A program made the translations under genes and the position numbers. Source: Smittia aterrima (lineage: Eukaryota > Arthropoda > Insecta > Diptera > Chironomidae). Taken from it: a DNA stretch of 64,000 nucleotides. The notes beneath the pieces were generated by a model. That model did no database searches. It was given only the letters and a program-made list of their open reading frames with translations, and was not told where the DNA came from. The stretch spans positions 8,876,243 through 8,940,242 of the forward strand of contig CP093829.1 of NCBI GenBank assembly GCA_033063855.1, given 5' to 3'. How positions within the stretch are numbered: position 1 is the first letter of the stretch; each line of letters starts with the position of its first letter. This document shows positions 30,115-45,400 of this stretch, piece by piece.

Positions 30115-33100
30115 TACACTAACTGATTTATTGAACGATGAGACTCGGAAAAAAATTAATTCTTCAATTGAATTTCAAGCTACGTGTTTGTTTTTCTTGA
30201 AAGCGCTGAGCGTTTTCAAGTAACCAAAGCTTCAGTGGTGAATAAAAGTGGAAACTCACCTTTCACGTGGAAACGTAAAAAGGAAAATTTATAAAAAGAA
30301 AACTCTTCGAGGATCTGGAAGTTCGTGAAGATCTTTTTCCTAATAAAAACTCAGAGTTTATGCTAATTACTTTATTTTATCATAGGCATTGAATACATTT
30401 AGTCCCGATAATTGTTCTGAAGTTGAAAAATAAAACGAAATTCTCAAAGACAAACAATCCGAAACGCAAGATATGATGAGCTAAAAACTTTAAGAAAAGT
30501 AATTTTTGTTAAGAACATAATTATCGATCGAACAATTTCAATAAAAAAATCTTTTACACTTTTTCGATTTGGTTAATTTGTCTCACATCAAATATTTTTT
30601 TCTTTAGTTAGATAATTGAGTTACAGTGTTATAAAAATTGCGATTAGAATGCATTAGACATTCTGCTTGACATTATTTAAGGATTTTCCATTGTAGAAAA
30701 AAATGTTCAGAATTGAATCCGCATTTGCATTTGCCACAAACTGCGAAACATTTATTTAGCGAATCAAAAACATTGGAATATGTCATCGATAATTGCCACT
30801 CATGTTCGTAAAATATCACGCCATTCACCTATTAAGTCAAATATTTTTTTGATCTCGTTTAAGAAGTCGTAGAAAACATCCAAAAATTTTATTTTCAAAT
30901 GACTTAAAATTAAGTTTTTTAGTCTTTCCGAATTCCTTAGTTTCACACTTGATTTTTATTTTATCTTCAAATTTTTCACGAGCCCTTCCATTATACGGGG
31001 CGAATTATTTGTTTCTTAACTTGTCTAGTGAGTCGAAAACTGAAAAATTTCTCTAAGATTTTCAATAGAATTTGGTGACAACATTAATTTTTAAATGAAT
31101 TTTCCTAGGGATCATTCGAAAACAGCGCCAAGTCTTATTCGTCCTCGTCTCTTGATCATTTCCAAAAAAATTTAATCTAAATGTTTATCACAAATTGCTC
31201 ACTTTATCTCGACTCTTAAACTTAAGCGGCATTTTTGAATGTTCCCAACTCAATGATCTTCCAAAAAAAGTTCCTTCCTGTGTGAGAAGGACGATTGTAA
31301 AATATTTACAGAAAGATTAAGATTTGCTTTCTAATCAGTTTCGAATGTGGAAACTTCTCTTTCATTCTCCAGGAGAATTAAAACATTTTCTAGACGAGGT
31401 CGTTTAAGTTTAGATTGCACTTTCTAAACAGATTAACACTCAAGAGTTCTTTTGGTAGAATTTTCTTTAAAATTTTTACTAAAATTTATCTATTTAACTT
31501 TATTTTAAATATGTCTCAAGGAAGAGGATGGGGAAAGTTCAATTGCAAGGGAAGCTCTCTCTAACGAGAGAGGAAAACAAAGATTTTCCGGGAAATCTTG
31601 TGTTGAATGAAAATTTTAGCTATCATGGACGTTCATGCAAATAAACTCTCTTCAGAATAATTCAACGCATTTGAGCTAAAGGGAAAATTTGCAGTAATTT
31701 CATTAAATTTGTTTTCTTTTCCTGAATGGGCTTTGTAGCTTTTTGTTTATAAAGATTTTCTTTTTCTCTCAAATTGAAAAATTCCTGAACTATTTCTCTC
31801 AACGTCAGCAATTGTACAATGTTCATAATTTGATAAACGTTTTGTTTGTGTTTAAATGTATTTTGTCATTAGAAGCGAAGAGTCAAATGCTTCACTCATC
31901 GAGTAATAATGCAAAAGCTACTTGATATCATCTCATGATATTTTGGACCATTTTTATCTGCTGAGGTTTCACGTGATGAATCATTTACATTAGAATTATC
32001 ATAATCAGCGACATTGAAAGCATTCGATTGTGCGATTCTTGACAGTTTTATTTTAGATGGCTTCGAATAATTTTCTTTTTTATTTCTTTCAATTCCACAA
32101 AAGAAAAAAGTTATTTTTTTGGGGTTTTCAAAAGTTTGGAGACCATCGACCTCAAATCACATTTCCTTTCATTTCAGCACCTCAAAAATTTTCCTATTAC
32201 ATCTATTCTCTTTCTTCATTTCATTTCCGGTCTGGTGGATCCTTTCTTAACGTAAATAGGAAGCTTTAACGGTCTACTCGTGTGTGTGGCTAAACTGGAG
32301 ATCCCAAAACTGATTTTGGTTGGTTTGTCATTGCAAGAAATTGAAATAGTTTAAAGCGAAGCTCAACTAACGTTTGCCACACTTTTCCGTTCTACTTTAC
32401 ATTGGTTTAACTGATTTTATAACTTATCTATTTACTGTTGGAGCGGCTCTATACCTTTTCATCAACATTTCAATTGGTTTCGTTGCAAAAAGTGTAAAAT
32501 TGAATTTTCCAATATTTTCCTAATTTATTTTAATTTATTTTCATGAATAATTTTCATCTGTTGATTAATTGAAAATTAAGAGACTTTTAAACTTAATCTT
32601 CAGTCTGTCTAGCTAAGTATTCGTAAAACTGTTTTACTAAAACATAAAAAAAAGAAACAAAATAAAAATGACGCACTTTTGTACTTTTTGTTGTTAATAT
32701 TTTATTATTGTATTCTGCATAATCCAAAAGAGAAATGATACAACTTAAAAGAATAATTGAAAAAAAAGAGAAGTAGGAGGAGAATAATTATAGAAGAATT
32801 TACAAATTAACTAAATGATCTTTGTTTAAAAATTAAGAAAAAGTTAGAATATTAAAACATAATTTGGAGTGTTGTGTGTTAAATTTCCATCGTGGGATTG
32901 GAAATTTTTCTTCTGCAGTTGCAAGACCTTCGAATCAACAAATTTCCAGCGATCTGAAAGTTTAACTTTTTCATTCTCCCTGTTAATATCAATTTAATTC
33001 TTAAACTTATTATATTCACATAAATTTACAGAAAAATATAACAAAAAAATTAATTCAAAACAGATTCCAAGAGAAGCGAGAGAGAGCCCCCTCAAAGGTT

Positions 33101-33470
33101 TCTTTTAAAATATTCCACAAAAGTCGCAAGTTCGATTGTTGATTTACCCTACGAGCAGCAAAAACTATTTTCTGATTTATTATTTATCATCTAAAGAATC
33201 GACGAACTTTTTTTTTTAATAGTACGCAAAAGAAAAAGAGAAATAGAGAAAATAACTTAAGGAAATTAAAATCGTAGGGCGCTTAGATAAACTTTTCTTT
33301 TATAATATTTTTCATTCTAGAATAAATCGAATTTCAACCTCGATTAGTCGGAGGAAACCTAAAGATTTTCATTTTTCATTTTATCTATGGTAAATCTTGT
33401 TGATTCTGTTTCTTCATTTTTTGTTTGTGTAATTGCTTATCACCACATCTAGAGCTTATCAAACGAACAT
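30115..33470. other. Spacer and probable long 3' UTR of Eip74EF
   Basis: 3.35 kb with no convincing coding frame on either strand. The right part should be the Eip74EF 3' UTR, and the left end the TMEM258 promoter. Several minus-strand AATAAA words exist, but the AT-richness prevents choosing the real end. Confidence 0.5.
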
Positions 33471-36400
33471 TCATGTCGAATTGCAGTCAATCTCGATGAT
33501 ATCTTTCGGAACATCGACGAATTGATAAACCAAACGCTGGCCATCGACTTTCGCGAGAATACCGCGTTGATAATAATAACGAAGAGCACGTCCCATCGTC
33601 TCGTAGTTCATGTCTGGCTTGTTCTTATGCATGCCCCACAATTTGGAAACTGCTTTGGAGTCGACGAGCTTAAATATTCCTTTATCACGATTGGTCCACT
33701 TGATGAAGCGGGGGCAGTATTCACGATCTTGAAGAAGCTTCAGCAGAAACTCCCATAAGTATGTTGTTGATCCTTCGCGACTCTTACGCTTCACACCCAT
33801 CTCAAGCTTAGGCTTCTTCGGTTTCTTCAATTTGTTGAGACTATGATGTTGACCCATTCCATTGACGCCAGTGCGAGATGCCTGCGATTGAAATCCATAC
33901 TCTAACATGTATGATAGATCGTCCTGACAACTTGATGTTGCCGCTTGTATTACACTTTGCTGGTGATGAGAGTGGTGAGGATGAAAGGACTGTGAATGGG
34001 GATTGTGAAGGGCTGAATGGTGTGAGAGACCATTGGCAGTGGACGTATTCGATGTGGCAGCAGCTAAGTTTATCGTACGCGGTGGTGAAGGTGATGTAAA
34101 ATGATTCGATGGATATCCATTGGCGGTGTTGTTGTTGAGAGTGTGCAGGTAGTAATTGTCGGGTACTGGAATGAGATAGAAAGAGAAAAGTTTGTGATTA
34201 GACAAAACTGATTTTCTTGTTGTCCTATTTACGAAATATTTATTTCTCCACCCACAACAAACAGAAAAGTTTTTTTTTATCAAGTGGAGCAAACATCGTC
34301 GCCTTCGTTATCGTGTTTCATAATTGTGTGTGCAATTACACAACGGTTGTAAAGTACGCAATGAGTTTTTGACTCATCATCACTCGCGATATGCAACGGC
34401 GCTTTCTGGAGTGTCTCGAGTCTTATCAAAAGCAGGTCGTTGCCCGCGACTCGTGGACTCCTATCGATTTTGTAATTTGGTCTTGGTTGATGAATGAAAG
34501 ACAGAGTGTCAAAGTAGTAAACAAGTCTCGTATCGCATCATCGGTTGCATCAGAAGATTGCTTGTTGACCTTCATCGTCGCGTTTTTCAACTTGACGTCC
34601 GATAACGCGACGACGAGAGAAGAAAAAAAAAGTCGCACAATCTTATCAACTTTTCTTCTACTTTGCCATTTCAAACTTTGCCATTTCAACATGCAATTTT
34701 CGAGATTCTTTTTTTTTGTATACTCGTGCAAAACGATTATCAGAAGCAACAAGTCAGTCGGCACTGCATAACGAGCTTCGGTCGTCTGATAACATTTCGC
34801 AACAGATTTATATTTTTTTTATGGATGACGGAATATTTTTTTTGTCTTTCTTTTTCCGGCAAATATTTACGTGAACACTACGCAGTTGAAAATAAATACC
34901 CGAAAACGATGAGGAAGAAGAAGCAGCGACAGCATATACGCGACCGGAGGAAAGAAAATATGTGTGCGCGAAGTTCGATGGCTTGTATCAAGGTCTTTCT
35001 CTCGTCATCATCTTGTAATAACACGACGACGACGAACGAACGACTGAAGCTTCATTCGCGGAGAGCTTTTTTTGGTTCCCATCGATCACGATCATTTAAA
35101 TGCGAAAGTGCACACAAATCGACGCCTGTTGACTATCACGGACAGGAAGCTTTTTGACTTTTGTTAACTTAAATATCGTAAGCCAACTCATCTGACGCAA
35201 TGACTTCGCTCTTTTGGAGCTCTACGCTATGCCATATCCGGTATTACTGCAATTATGCAATGATTTCTTGCAGAGTCGACTGCAAAGCAGATACAAAACA
35301 AAGAGAGAAGAATGCAATTCAAGGCAATCGGGATTTGGCTCATCGCAGCAGCTTCGTGTGAGAACAGAGACCAGTTGCTTAAATACAAAGACTCGTCGTC
35401 ATCGTCGCTTACAGCACAGCCATCGCTTCGCTTCGCGAAAAGCCCACATTCAGTACGTAACTGCACTTGATCTCATTTTTCGCATTTAATTACATTAAAA
35501 ACACATTCGCTGTGCGGCTCTATTCGTCTCTACACACATCGAAAAGAACAAATTTATTTCTATTTGTTTTTAAACGGCTCGAAAAAGTGTTTGCCAGTAA
35601 AGTGAGAGAGAGGGAGAGAGAAGAAACTATGCGAGTTTAGGTCAAGGATATTTTGCAATTGCAAAATCGAGATCGATTTCAGTGTTTGAGTGTTTTCTAT
35701 TCAACCGAAGCCAAGCCGAGCGCGGTTGCACTAACGATGACTACGACAACGACTACGCGGGGTAGTTCACGGAGAAACAAAGTCTGCATTGTTTGTTGTA
35801 GAATGATTCGGCGTCGAGGTTGCGTTTGCTTAAATAGAAATCGTCGATGCATTGCTGAGAATTGAATTCGCTTGGCGAGTGAATTTGTGTCATAAAACTC
35901 ATCATGATCAAATAAAAGCGTCGACGAGAGAAGAGCTTCGACGATCAAAATGCATGATAGTCACTCACACATCCCTCTCGACTCTTGAATTATTACATCG
36001 CACACATTCTTGATTATTTCGCGGCTTCGACTGATAAAATTTAAATTTAGCGTTTTCACTGCAAACGATCACAACACATCATAGCATCGTGAAAAAGTAT
36101 TTTTGTTAGTCAATCTCTGTCGTATTGAATTTTTTTATCGATTCAATGCTGACTAGGTTTGTTGTTTTTATGCACTCGGGGTTTCTCGCGTCTGTAGTCG
36201 ATTCGATTCGCGGTGCCTTGTAGCGTTGATCGGAGAGCTTTGCTCGAATTCATGGTCACAGTGTTTTCTTTTTTATTTTTTTTCGCTTATTGATATTTCT
36301 ATTCGTTCATCGTTCATCTTGGCATTTCCCAAAAGGTTTGTAATTCAACAACAACCTACGTTGAAGATTTTTCGTTCTTCTCTTAATATTTCTAATGATT

Positions 36401-39400
36401 CTTCTCGCATATTTCTTTATGTAACTTTAATAACATAATTGATTTGTTTGCTGCGCAGACTTCTTCTCTCTCTCTTCCCTTTCGCTTTTCCCTTCGACTT
36501 GCAACGTTTATTTTGCTTTCAATTATAAACACATTAAGACGAAACATATGTAGCGGATAAAACTTCCACTTCTACTGTGGAACTCATTCATCTCACTCTC
36601 TCGCGGGACTCAGAGTTTCTCAAGATTGCCTGCATGTTTATTGGCTTATTATGCTTTAGCTCCTATTTCGTTCCATTTTGCTGTCGATGTTATCTGAAAA
36701 GCGAATGTTGCTGAACAATAATTTCAAGTTTGCTAGTTTTCTTTCGACTTCGCAAGCAGAGCTCGAAAGGGAAGTGCATTCTTTACCTCGAGTCATTATC
36801 AATAATTTTTTTTTATTGCATTTCTGGCGAATTTCTTCTTTGTCTTCACTTTCGGTTCAAAGCGAAAACAGCGGAATGAAGTTATAAAGAAGAAATAGTT
36901 AACAATAAAGCGATTGAAGCCTGCAGTTCTAATCACATACACGACTCTCTTCTCTTCGTTGTTGTCTCAGGAAGACGAAGAAGACGACGAGTCAGGAAAG
37001 CAGTTTAATTTCATTCGACTCTTTATCGTTTCCGCGATTTCAGTTTATTAAACATTATCTCGGCTTCTTCATCTCGCACTTATCAGCATTCGGCGCTATT
37101 TTCATCCTCTTAGATGTCGAAAATAGCTCTGCCGCGCTGATCAAGGTGAAGGTTAGAAAACAGAGATTCTCATTAAATTTCGCAATTCGTAAACCAAGTC
37201 AGAAATAGATTTTTATCTCTCTCACTCAGCCAATGAACCAATTCGAACTGGGACATACGAATTGCATTTCTCTTGAATGAAGAGGATGGTCCTAAGAGTC
37301 GTCTGAAGTGGAGGGAGAATCGACAAAAATGGTGAAAGTGAAAATCTAATAAGAATTTTCGATGAGGAAGAAGTTTTTTTTCTTCTCAGAATTTTGTCTG
37401 CGAAACTTCACAAGTTTCAATCAATTCGTCTTCATCTTTATTTTCGCTTCCTATTATTGCCTCACTAATTCTTGACACAACGTGACGATTACGCAATGAA
37501 AGTTTCCGCGATCGAAATGTTGTTTAAACAGCAGAATAATTATCTCTTTTTACAGTTATCTATTCAAGAAGTTGGTGAGCAGGGACGATACAGTTATGCA
37601 AATTTATTTCGCGTTTGTTTCGCGCGCCTCTTGGACACGACGGAAAACTATCGTCGCGATTACAATTTAAACTGTTCGCTGGTCATCGACATATCATCGT
37701 CTTTTGCTCATATTTGAAGGTCAACACAGCAACAACAAAATGCGAAGAGTAAAATTTTATAAAAAATGTCTTCGCATCGAAGAAAAAAGAAAAAAAATCG
37801 AGGAAAAGAAGCGAAGAGACGAAAACGGTTTAAATGCATGGGAAGGCGAATGTGTTTACTGCACACACTCAGTTCTCGGAGTCGAATACATTTTGGCGTA
37901 TTAATTCAATGACGGTATTCGTTGTCGGTCGGATTAGATTTCAAGACATTTACATTTGCAATCAAAAATCTTCCACGCGACGCGACAAGACAAACATTTC
38001 TCATTTCTTAGCTTCATGCATAATCTCTTACGAGTTACGACGCTATTTCTTTCCAAAGCGTCCGGAAAACGATTCATTGGTTTAAGTGTGAAGAGTTGCC
38101 GCGGCTCGAAGATTTCTCGTGCAATTATATTGGCAGTGGTGGCCTCACCGCTCGACGATAATAAAAAAGCGACTTCCGTCCGCTTAATTTATGCTGTTTA
38201 AACAAAACAAATAGTTCGTTCGTTTGAAGTAAGCGAACGAGTCATGGAAAATGTTTTTTTTTCTGTCTCCACGAATTTTTCTTTTTGGCAAGTTTTAGGT
38301 TTAATGAACCCACGGTTAATTTTATTTCACTGTCTAATGGTTTGACGGACCGCATCGAGACTTAATTAAGAATTTCGTCTCCCTCAGCTCGCAAAGGAAA
38401 ATCGAGAAGGATGATGATTCATCGCCGAGACCGAATGAGACGGAAAAGTTTGAATGTCTTCATAATAAAATTTTATCTCTCGCATCGGAAAACATTTGAA
38501 CAGAATTCGATTTCATTCGCTGCAAGATTTCGTTTGACTTTTTTGTTGTTTCACGTTGCTTCGCCATCAATTATTAAAGCGTTTTTTGCTCTGAAAACAG
38601 GAACCAGACGATAATCGAGTGGACAGACTTGAGTTGCCCGAAAAGCGAACTCTAAATCATTTGCACCAGAGCTTGCAGACTTTAATCGGCAATTTGTTAC
38701 AATTAAACGATTAAATATCGTGACCTGACGATAAACCGTCGAGGAAGACTCGCGACGGAAAAAAGTTTTCGTGCAAATCGCTCGCGTCGGAATCGGGCAA
38801 TCCGACATTAACTCCATGAATGATGACAATCCAAACGATTTGACTTTTGCTCGGTCGATGGTCGTTTGGGACATTTATTTTGTGTTTGTCCGAATGCAAT
38901 TTGTTATTTTGATTTTACATAGTTCCTGTAAATACAAAGTTGCTTTGTCTGTCTGGATGAGAGAAGTTAATTTGTCCAACAACAAAATGCTTGAGAGCTA
39001 CGGAAGTGACCACCGTGTGAGTACTTTTCCATGATTAACTTGAAGTATTCTGCGCTAAGATTTTATTTAAAGTTTAAAACTTTTTGCAAAAACTCTTTTC
39101 ATTCGTAAATGTATTGGAGCAGAACGAGCTCGATAAGCGAGCAAATAGAAAATTTAATCAACTTTATTGTTTGATGACAGAACTTTATTCGAAGAGATGT
39201 AAATGGAATGCGAGTCTGTATGCTCCTGCCTCAGCTTGTTGACGCGTTTAACAAATATTTGCTTGCAAATGAGATTGAACAAGAAGGAGACAGCGTCGGT
39301 GTCACCTGTTGCAACAATTGACTGATCCATTTAATTTTTCGCAGACACATTCGATTCGTGAAAAAGCGACGAAGCGTGATGAGAACGAAGATATTTTGTC

Positions 39401-42400
39401 GCACCCGTTTTACGCACATGCGTAGCTTCTTACTCCTCTCTCCACTGTCGGCTGATAAACAACGCCATTGACATTGAAATAATCCGAATTCAGAACTGAC
39501 CTGCTGCAACAACAACACGTTTGTTTCTTGATTTCCGAACAAGCCTCGGCCAGAGATAACTTTTGTAAGTTCGATCGAAATGTAAACAAAGAGTCTGATA
39601 AATTCTCGTAAAGGGAAGATGATCTCATTATATTTCAATCAGACACCGCGATGAGAGGAAAACAACAAAGTTGCGGGTGAAAACATTGAGCGAAAGGAAT
39701 TCGCTTTATGACGGAAGATTGAAAATAACAATGACATTTTAACCTTGCCGTCAGTCGAGACGCCCCATACCGCACACGACAACCACAAAGCACAGTTTTC
39801 GTGTGCGAAATTTATGAATTTTCCGTTCGATATTCATGTCGTATGCGGAGGGAGAAGAAGGAAGAAGAAGCGGGCAACACGAGTAACGAAAATAAATATT
39901 TCGACTTCCGCTAAGCATTTTCTTTTTATTCACGCGGCGCGCGGAAAACAGATTAAGAGAAAAGTCGCTTTGCCGTAGTTTGTGCGAAGCGGAATATTTA
40001 TTCACTCCTCAGTTGAGATTTTGTTCTCTGGCCTTGAAAGCAATTCTTCATCTTTTTCCTTCAATCATCCGCATTATTCGCCACTGAGTTTTTCAGATTT
40101 CCCCGATACGAAAACAACTTTTTTTTTCCGAAATCGTTTTTTTCTTCTCTCGCTGCTAAAAATAACTTGGCGAAACCAGCGGAGATAGATAATGGCAGCA
40201 GGTAAATTGATCATGCTGGCTTGTATCAACAAATCGCAGCAATTTAAGCGGAAGCTCTCGTTGTGCAATAAACAGAGAACCATCGAGACGAGTGTGAAGT
40301 GGCAAATTGATTTTTTTCAGGTCACACTCGAAGGAAGTTTTAGAAATTGACGTTTCGATGGATGCTAAATCAAACGGAAGAAACATAAAAGTCTCATGAG
40401 ATTGGTCTCGTTTGGTTTGCTATTTATAAACTCGGCAGGAACTGTCAGAGAAAGATTTCAGAATTGTTTTGCTTAAAAGTTGATTAATCGCGACTTGTGA
40501 AATTTGTGTCAATTTAAAGCGACTGAAAATTAAGCTGGGAATGCGAACATGCTCAAAAAATATCAACTTTGATCGTCGCTTGTGAGTCACGAGCTCTTGA
40601 GCAACAACAAATCATTTTTCCTTCACTTCAAGCAAACATTCGCAATTTCCTTTCCGAAACGATTTTTCCGTGCGATGACAAAAATATTGATAATTTTTCA
40701 TTTTTCTCGCTTGGGCCGATGGCACTTTCTTGAACGCGATGCCAAAAATACTCCGCGCGCTAAGATGAAATGCTACAAGCTCAAAATAATTCGACTTGTT
40801 TTTTCCTGCTGGCTTCGAGTGCAACGTATTTTTAATCTGTTTTTAGCTGGCGAATATATTTTTAACAATTTCGCTTCGTGAATGATTTCCACGTTTTATT
40901 ATGCGTTGATCTAAATTTCGCTTTCACAATGCGGGCAAACGAAACTCGACGAGTTTGTCACAATGAATCGTCGAGTCGTTTGGTTTTTTTTATTATGAAA
41001 TTTTCTCAATTTTCTTCTCCTGGGAATGTGTGATTTTGTGATCTTGCATTTCCGAGAATAGATTTTAACGATCTGCACGAGGACTCTTATTGCTTTAACA
41101 AAAAGAAGAGCAACTCGTGTTGGATCACATAGTAAACAAGCACTCGAACGCGTGATCATCAAAAAATAGAGAAAGAGACTTACATGAGACATTCCTATTG
41201 CTCCATAGGTTTCTCAAAGGAGCTGTCTGATGATAGAAGTTGGGATGTAAGAATGTTCCAGGCGGCGGTGGTGGCAGTTGCGTTTGCTGTTGTCCTGAAT
41301 TGTTTGGTGTCGCTGTGGTTCCAGAAAGCCCAAGACGGGCTTTTATCTCATCACTGCAGATCGGCTGTCCATTACCGCTGCTTGAGCTGTCGACATCTGA
41401 AACGCCACTGTCGGCGGGAGATGGAGGCAGTGAACCTGAAAGAAGCAAAATAAAACTCTTAAGCTTCAACTTTTAATATAAAAAATAAAAATCAATTGAG
41501 GAATAGTCAAAATATTTGTGCCAACCCTCTTGACGAGCAAACGATGTTTTCTAAGAATCATTTCACAAAGAAAATCTAGTTTAAGGAGCGCAATTGGGAC
41601 GAGGAAAGGGTTCTCTTAACTCTCATTCGCTTTACCTGACCCTCGACACAATAAAAATGCATTCGCAGCGAGAGACTTTTCTTCCGAATTCATTATTCGC
41701 TCTAAATAATTCCAATAAAGATATTTCAGAGCTCCTTGGGAATCGAGAAGCAGACCCTGAAATAATATCAGGTGCTTTTTTATATCAAAAAAATTGACGA
41801 AAGGATTTTATTTTCACCGGATGGGACTCGAGGATTCTCGATTTTGCAAGCGCAGATGAACTCAGAATTCCTCAATTAATCTTAAAAATTTTTTTTGGGT
41901 CGCTTTTGGATTTTGAAATCGAAGTTATCCTTTTCAGCTTTCTCTCCCACAAACAAACAAATGAGATCAATTTCTGCTTTTCACTTGAGCGGCATGAGAA
42001 CTTTTTTCCTTTCTAGACGAAAAACTTGCAATTCATCGTCTGCGAGAATAATTGCAAAGAAGGGTAAAGGAAGGACAACAAAAGGTTTGTTTGCGTCTGC
42101 AAAATTTTTCAGTGAAATCAAGTCAAACGAATGTTGCAGATTTTTGACATTTTAAAATCAACCTGCTCCCTTCGAGAGGCTGAAAGGGATTTCTTTGTTT
42201 GGTGTGATCTGCAAATGTTTTTTCAAGACTCAAATGTGTTTAATCTTTCTCTTCTTCTGACCCATTTCTTCCGTCGCTGACTTAAAACTGAACAAAGGTC
42301 CTTTCATAACAATTTATCAAATAAATTTAAATTGCATATTGAGCAGCAGCTTTCTCCTTTGAGTTTGTTTTTGCGGGTAGACACCGAAACTCTTAATCGA

Positions 42401-45400
42401 AAGCTGCGGCGTTGAAAGGAAAGAAAACAAAGTGCGTAGGATGACGAACGTGAAAGGGGAGAGATCGATTCACATTGCAAAGGGTCCGAGAAAGTTCTAG
42501 ATCGAATTTCAATCAATATTTTATTTTATGCAAGTCAGCATAATGTATGAGCAAACATTTGAATCCTTGTCGAATCACTCGCAATGTGTTTCGCTTTGCC
42601 ATTGAAAAAGAGTCCGACAGAGAACACAAAGGGAGAAAGGATTAAACTTCTAGGACATTCAACTGGCATTGATCTAATAGTGCATTACAGATTATTGCAG
42701 ATTGAAGCAACTGGTGTTAGCATTCAACAGACAATAGGACGAGCAGATGGAGATTGAGGACACTCAGTTGCAACAGAAGTTACGAAGACTCTTATTATCG
42801 TTTCTGTTTTCCTTTCACACTCAATGGAGAGACTTTGTTTGAATTCTGCTTTGTCGAGTAGCCTTTCAAACCAATTATTGCATCGTGCAATGGATTAATC
42901 CAAATAAATACTTTTTCAGCTGATCCGAAAAGAAAATATGTCGTCCCTTACTCAATTTCTAGTTTCGAAATGTTTTGAGTTCTCATGCGGGCGACGAGCG
43001 AGAGGGGCAAGTGACGATAATTCAATAAATGTCATCGCCAATCGAAAACTGATCGATTGACGAAAAACTTCACAAAATGGCAGACATCACAAGGCTCAAT
43101 GCTTTCGTTTGTCCGTTGAAGACAACAAGCAATGAACTCACAATCTCTAAGCACTCGAATCTTAATTCTTTCAGAATCAGATGTGGTCGCTTCGTATGAT
43201 GAAACGATCAACGTGTCGAATTAAATTTTAAGAAAATGTTTAAAGTGAAGGGGAACGAGTAAGAGACAAAGTGCTGGGAAAAAGGGTTCAAGGAAGGACA
43301 ATTGTGCTTGGACTTTATCGAAATCTAAGTTTCCCGGTTTAGATTCTCGCTGGACACAAGAACAAGTCTTCTCTTCTAAAGAACGAAGAACTTAATTGAT
43401 GCAGAGTGAAATATGATGTCCATTAAATGTTTATTTCCCTTTCCTTTCTCATCATAACGTTTCCTATTTCGGATTTCACGCTGGGCATTTGCTACTTGCC
43501 TTTTATTCAAAAAAGGGTTAAAGGAAAAGGAACCAAACGCTACCGGTCAGTTCTCACAAAAATAAAAGCAAACGAAAGGAAAAAGCAGAAGCGAATCTTT
43601 TCTCTTCCCGGATATGAAAAGCAAATTAACGATTTTTCCATCAAAATATTTTGATACATCACGAGAGCTCTTGACGATCGCCAGAGGCATTTTCCAACGA
43701 AATTGAAAAGCGCAATCTCTTGACGATAAGATTTAGTCTCATGCTTCCCGCAGATTATTTACTTTGTGTGAAATAAATCAAACAAAATATTTTTAATGAA
43801 TTCAACAAAAGATTTCAGCGCGTTTTCCATCGAAACCGAGAGAGAACAGGAAATATTCCTGTTGTGTGATTATTCCTGTTTGTGATCATGAAAATAAACA
43901 AAATCTTGACCAGCAGCAGCAGAAAGAATTTTCTCGCTTTGAATGCGAAATAAACACGACACGCTGATGGAATTATTTCAAATGTTAACAAAGGGCCGCC
44001 GTCCCCTTCGGTTCATCTTTGCCCGTCACTCGCTTTCGTTTAAAAAAAAAGAAGGAAGACGGATGTATCAAGAACAAGAAAAATGGTCATTAATCATTTT
44101 ATTAAAAGAAAACGCAAGGTCATACGAAAGGTCGTTTCAACGCTGACCAGTTCTCTTTAGATGATTTTTTTTATTTGCCAAATGAAATGCGTCGTTTGCT
44201 TGTGTCACGAAGAAAACGAGAGCAATTAAATGATACGAATGCTTACCTGTGCTGGATGAGCTGTATCCACGGTGATAGGATCCTTGTGATAAGTGTGTAC
44301 CACTTAGAAGTCCATGTAGAAGTGGTCTGTGTTGGGGCGGTGGACCACTGTTTAGCTGATGTGTCGGCTGCTGATGTTCTTGCGCAGATCTGTGGGGCTG
44401 ATGAGCGTGTTGCTGGATCGGTGGTGGGCTGGGCGATTGCGGTAGCTGAATTGGTATTTCAGTGTCTGTAAATAGATAAAGAAGAAGAAGAAGACATAAG
44501 TTTCAATAATTGATTGGACATTGCTCAATTATTCATTTCGTGAGCCCAAAACATTTTTTCAACTTGCGCAACAAGCTTCATCTACTTAATTGCTCGTATA
44601 CCCTTTATACTGGTCTCTGTGTCGAAACAAACGAAATTTGCGCGACCTGATATTGTTTGTCTGCATATTTTAAATTGACTTTCGCTACTTCAATGAGCTC
44701 CGAGTTTGTTACGCAAGAAAATGTTTTTGTATCTCTCTCGACTGAACAATGAAGATTTGAATTGCAGCATTTTAATTTTCGTTGGAATTGTTTTTACAAT
44801 TTTTTTTTCGATGTTTTTGGCAATCCGGATGATTGAGATACTAGGAAGTCGAATGAGTGATTAAAGCGGCCGCTCGTGGCAGATAGTGTAATCTTGTTAT
44901 TCACGAGCATGAGAAAACATAAACTGATGAGTTACCTTGAAGCTGAATTGAAAATAGAAGTTTACTCATTGAAAGTCAAAAGAATCATTCAAATCTGGTG
45001 TCTCAAGTTAATTAAATATTATCGGGACATTGCCTCTGACTCTCGAGAAAAAGATTTCATAAAACTATCTTGATCTTTAGATTCTTAGACTTATCTCAAA
45101 GTCAGTCTCTCTCTCACTCTCTCCCCTAAGCAGCTAAAATGTGGCGAATCATCCAAAAAGAAAATAAACTTCGTCATCAGAGTGTTCAGCACGATTTCAC
45201 AATTGGATAAATTTGCATTTCAAATATTCGTCTGGCTCACGCTTGAACCCAAAAACTCGACTTGTCGTTCACGTCTCTTTTCGTTGTGAAAAATTTATTC
45301 AATGAGGGATTGTGTGGGTGGGGAAAGGGCGCTTTTGCATATGTAGTGGAGAGCAAGCTTGTCGCGGGCGGCTAGAGACAGCTGTGTAGTCCTCCATCAT

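Noticed and set aside
34663..35157. 164-aa open frame on plus strand
   Set aside because: Composition is random-looking, with no orthologue-like motif or promoter. It lies in intron sequence.
41184..41476. Two plus-strand frames of 78-89 aa
   Set aside because: Shadows of the Eip74EF coding exon on the minus strand.
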